Assembly (NCBI RefSeq): GCF_019710745.1
Contig: NZ_JAHKJW010000003.1
Span: forward strand, 100,201 to 164,200
DNA: 64,000 nucleotides
Reading direction: 5' to 3'
From: Streptomyces beigongshangae
Lineage (GTDB): Bacteria > Actinomycetota > Actinomycetes > Streptomycetales > Streptomycetaceae
The notes under the pieces were generated by a model. The model saw only the letters and a program-made list of their open reading frames with translations. It ran no database searches and was not told where the DNA came from. Positions 62,643 through 64,000 of the stretch are shown here, one piece after another. Positions within the stretch are counted from its first letter, which is position 1. Each line of letters starts with the position of its first letter. Made by a program: the position numbers and the translations under genes.

Positions 62643-64000
62643 GTGGAGGACGTGGCGAAGAAGCCGAAGGCGGTGAAGGGCGTCCGGGCCGAGCGCGTCA
62701 AGCGCGAGGCGTTCGGCATCGAGGGCCGCCGCAAGCACGAGGGCCGCACGGCGACTCCGCTGAGGAGTCACGCCAAGGAAACGGGCACCCAGCACCGTGT
62801 CTACCGGTTCCGGTTCTATCCGACCGGGGCGCAGGCCGAGCAGTTGGGCAGGACGTTCGGTGCCTGTCGGTGGGTCTACAACGAAGGGCTGGCCCTGCGG
62901 TCGGAGGCTTGGGAGCAGCACCGGGTGAGAGTCGGTTTCGCGGAGACGTGCCGAGCGCTGACGGGCTGGAAGCGGACCGGGGAGAGGGCGTGGCTCAAGG
63001 AGGTGTCCGCGACGGTGCTGCAGCAGGCCCTGCGCCATCTCGACCAGGCGTTCACGCGGTTCTTCAGCGGGGCGGCGAAGTATCCGCAGCGGAGGAGGAA
63101 GCAGCGCTCGCGGGATGCGGTGACGTATGTGCGCACGGGGTTCAGGTGGGTCGAGGACCCCGTGCGGCCAGGGACGGGTCTGATCACGCTCGCCAAGCAG
63201 TCCGGGCCGTTGGACGTCCGCTGGTCCCGGGCGCTTCCCGCGGGGGCGGTTCCGGTCCGGTTGTCGGTGACACGGGACCGGGCGGGTCGGTATTTCGTGT
63301 CCGTGCTGGTGGAGGAGCGTGTGCGAGTGCTGCCCGCGCTCTTCCTGCCGGGTTCGCGGGAGCCGAAGGCGGTCGGGCTGGACTTGGGGCTGGCGTCCCT
63401 GGTGACGCTCGACGACGGTACGAAACTGGACCATCCACGGCTACTGAAGCGGTACGCGGAGAAGTTGGCGCGGTTGCAGCGGGAGCTGCACAGGAAGGTG
63501 AAGGGGTCCGGGAACCGGGACAGGGCCAGGCAGCGGATTGCACGCCTGTACGCGCTCATCGGTGACGTACGCAAGGACATGCTGGACCAGTTCACGACCC
63601 GCCTCGTGCGCGAGAACCAAGTGCTCGTGGTGGAGGACCTGTCCATCGTGACCCTGTTGCGTCCGGCTCGCGGGAGGGGCCGTCGGCGCAAGGCGGCGCT
63701 GAGCCGGGCGATCATCGACGCCGGGTGGGGAGAACTGCTCCGACAACTTCGGTACAAGTGCGGGTGGTACGGCCGGACGCTGGTCGTCGTCGACCGGTTC
63801 TTCCCCTCCACCCGGCGGTGCTCGGCGTGTCATGCGAAGGGCCCGAGGCTGGATGTCTCGGTCCGGGAGTGGACGTGCGCCGAGTGCGGTGTGGTGCACG
63901 ACCGGGATGTGAACGCGGCGGTCAATCTGCGGGACGAGGGGATGCGCCTGTACTGGCTGGTGGCGTCCGCGCTACCTCCGGGCAGCCGGGCTCCGGTTGT
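62643..64000 (+). CDS. tnpB: TnpB-type RNA-guided endonuclease (partial)
   Basis: The frame runs open from GTG 62643 to the window end (452 codons, no stop). The catalytic triad is present: Asp247 in VGLDLGLASL, Glu331 in VVEDLSIV and Asp422 in HDRDVNAAVNL. A four-Cys zinc finger (CSAC...CAEC) precedes the third Asp. An upstream GAGGGGGGG is a good ribosome-binding site. About 50 basic residues precede the usual core start (HRVYRFRFYPT). No tnpA is visible. Confidence 0.9.
   Translation, partial: MEDVAKKPKAVKGVRAERVKREAFGIEGRRKHEGRTATPLRSHAKETGTQHRVYRFRFYPTGAQAEQLGRTFGACRWVYNEGLALRSEAWEQHRVRVGFAETCRALTGWKRTGERAWLKEVSATVLQQALRHLDQAFTRFFSGAAKYPQRRRKQRSRDAVTYVRTGFRWVEDPVRPGTGLITLAKQSGPLDVRWSRALPAGAVPVRLSVTRDRAGRYFVSVLVEERVRVLPALFLPGSREPKAVGLDLGLASLVTLDDGTKLDHPRLLKRYAEKLARLQRELHRKVKGSGNRDRARQRIARLYALIGDVRKDMLDQFTTRLVRENQVLVVEDLSIVTLLRPARGRGRRRKAALSRAIIDAGWGELLRQLRYKCGWYGRTLVVVDRFFPSTRRCSACHAKGPRLDVSVREWTCAECGVVHDRDVNAAVNLRDEGMRLYWLVASALPPGSRAPV

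Overview
The window is chromosomal DNA from a Streptomyces-type actinomycete. The evidence is very high GC throughout, many GTG (and one convincing TTG) start codons, several genes whose start lies 6-7 nt after a TAnnnT hexamer (leaderless style), XRE-DUF5753/DUF397 gene pairs, DasR-, BldD- and CIRCE-like operators, and gene neighbourhoods that I recall from Streptomyces coelicolor (nagK-nagA, cdgB, groEL2 with a cold-shock gene). It is mostly core chromosome. The only clearly mobile gene is a TnpB-type element running off the right end, next to a tRNA-Thr.

Layout. 0-5.4 kb: a DUF3027 gene, a repeat-rich intergenic stretch, an MFS transporter, a lipoprotein and the futalosine-pathway menaquinone genes mqnB-mqnD. 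5.5-15.5 kb: a cold-shock domain protein, a HAD hydrolase, membrane proteins, a large Ssl2/XPB-like helicase-associated protein, two tiny secreted peptides, an unusual fusion of a UPF0114 membrane domain to an IstB-type ATPase, and an XPB helicase. 15.6-25.4 kb: a redox module (quinone-reductase-like enzyme, MarR regulator, old yellow enzyme) with a clear operator, a HelD/UvrD-like helicase, cutC, an XRE-DUF5753/DUF397 pair and several small enzymes. 25.4-27.5 kb: an RpiR regulator and murQ (peptidoglycan amino-sugar recycling). 27.5-32.6 kb: a dense signalling island with two STAS proteins, one anti-sigma-type ATPase and four ANTAR or ANTAR-like proteins. 32.7-37 kb: hypothetical genes, a frameshifted XRE relic, an LD-carboxypeptidase and a second old yellow enzyme. 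37-42 kb: groEL under a promoter covered by two CIRCE elements, a cold-shock gene with a structured leader, and thrC-moaD under a SAM-I riboswitch. 42-45.6 kb: compatible-solute genes (GpgS-like, otsA, otsB). 46-50.6 kb: a sugar-binding lipoprotein divergent from nagK-nagA with two DasR-type boxes between them, then a PfkB kinase. 50.7-62.4 kb: a carbohydrate-binding membrane protein, the diguanylate cyclase cdgB with BldD-like and CRP-like boxes, a flavin reductase, arfB, terD, an M1 peptidase, a pentapeptide protein, an antibiotic-kinase homologue, an oxidoreductase and a hydrolase. 62.4-64 kb: tRNA-Thr and the partial tnpB.

Themes. MurQ and NagA/NagK feed amino sugars from cell wall and chitin into GlcN-6-P. 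OtsA/OtsB and GpgS make osmolytes. GroEL, the cold-shock proteins, TerD and the STAS/anti-sigma/ANTAR cluster are stress functions. CdgB links c-di-GMP to development. The most interesting signals are the SAM-I riboswitch on thrC-moaD, the UPF0114-IstB fusion, the paired secreted peptides, the STAS/ANTAR island, the leaderless rpiR gene embedded in its own dyad operator, a 115-bp MITE-like inverted repeat, a six-copy dispersed intergenic hairpin, and a catalytically intact TnpB. Starts, motifs and repeats were read directly from the sequence. Family names rest on motif recognition without a database search.
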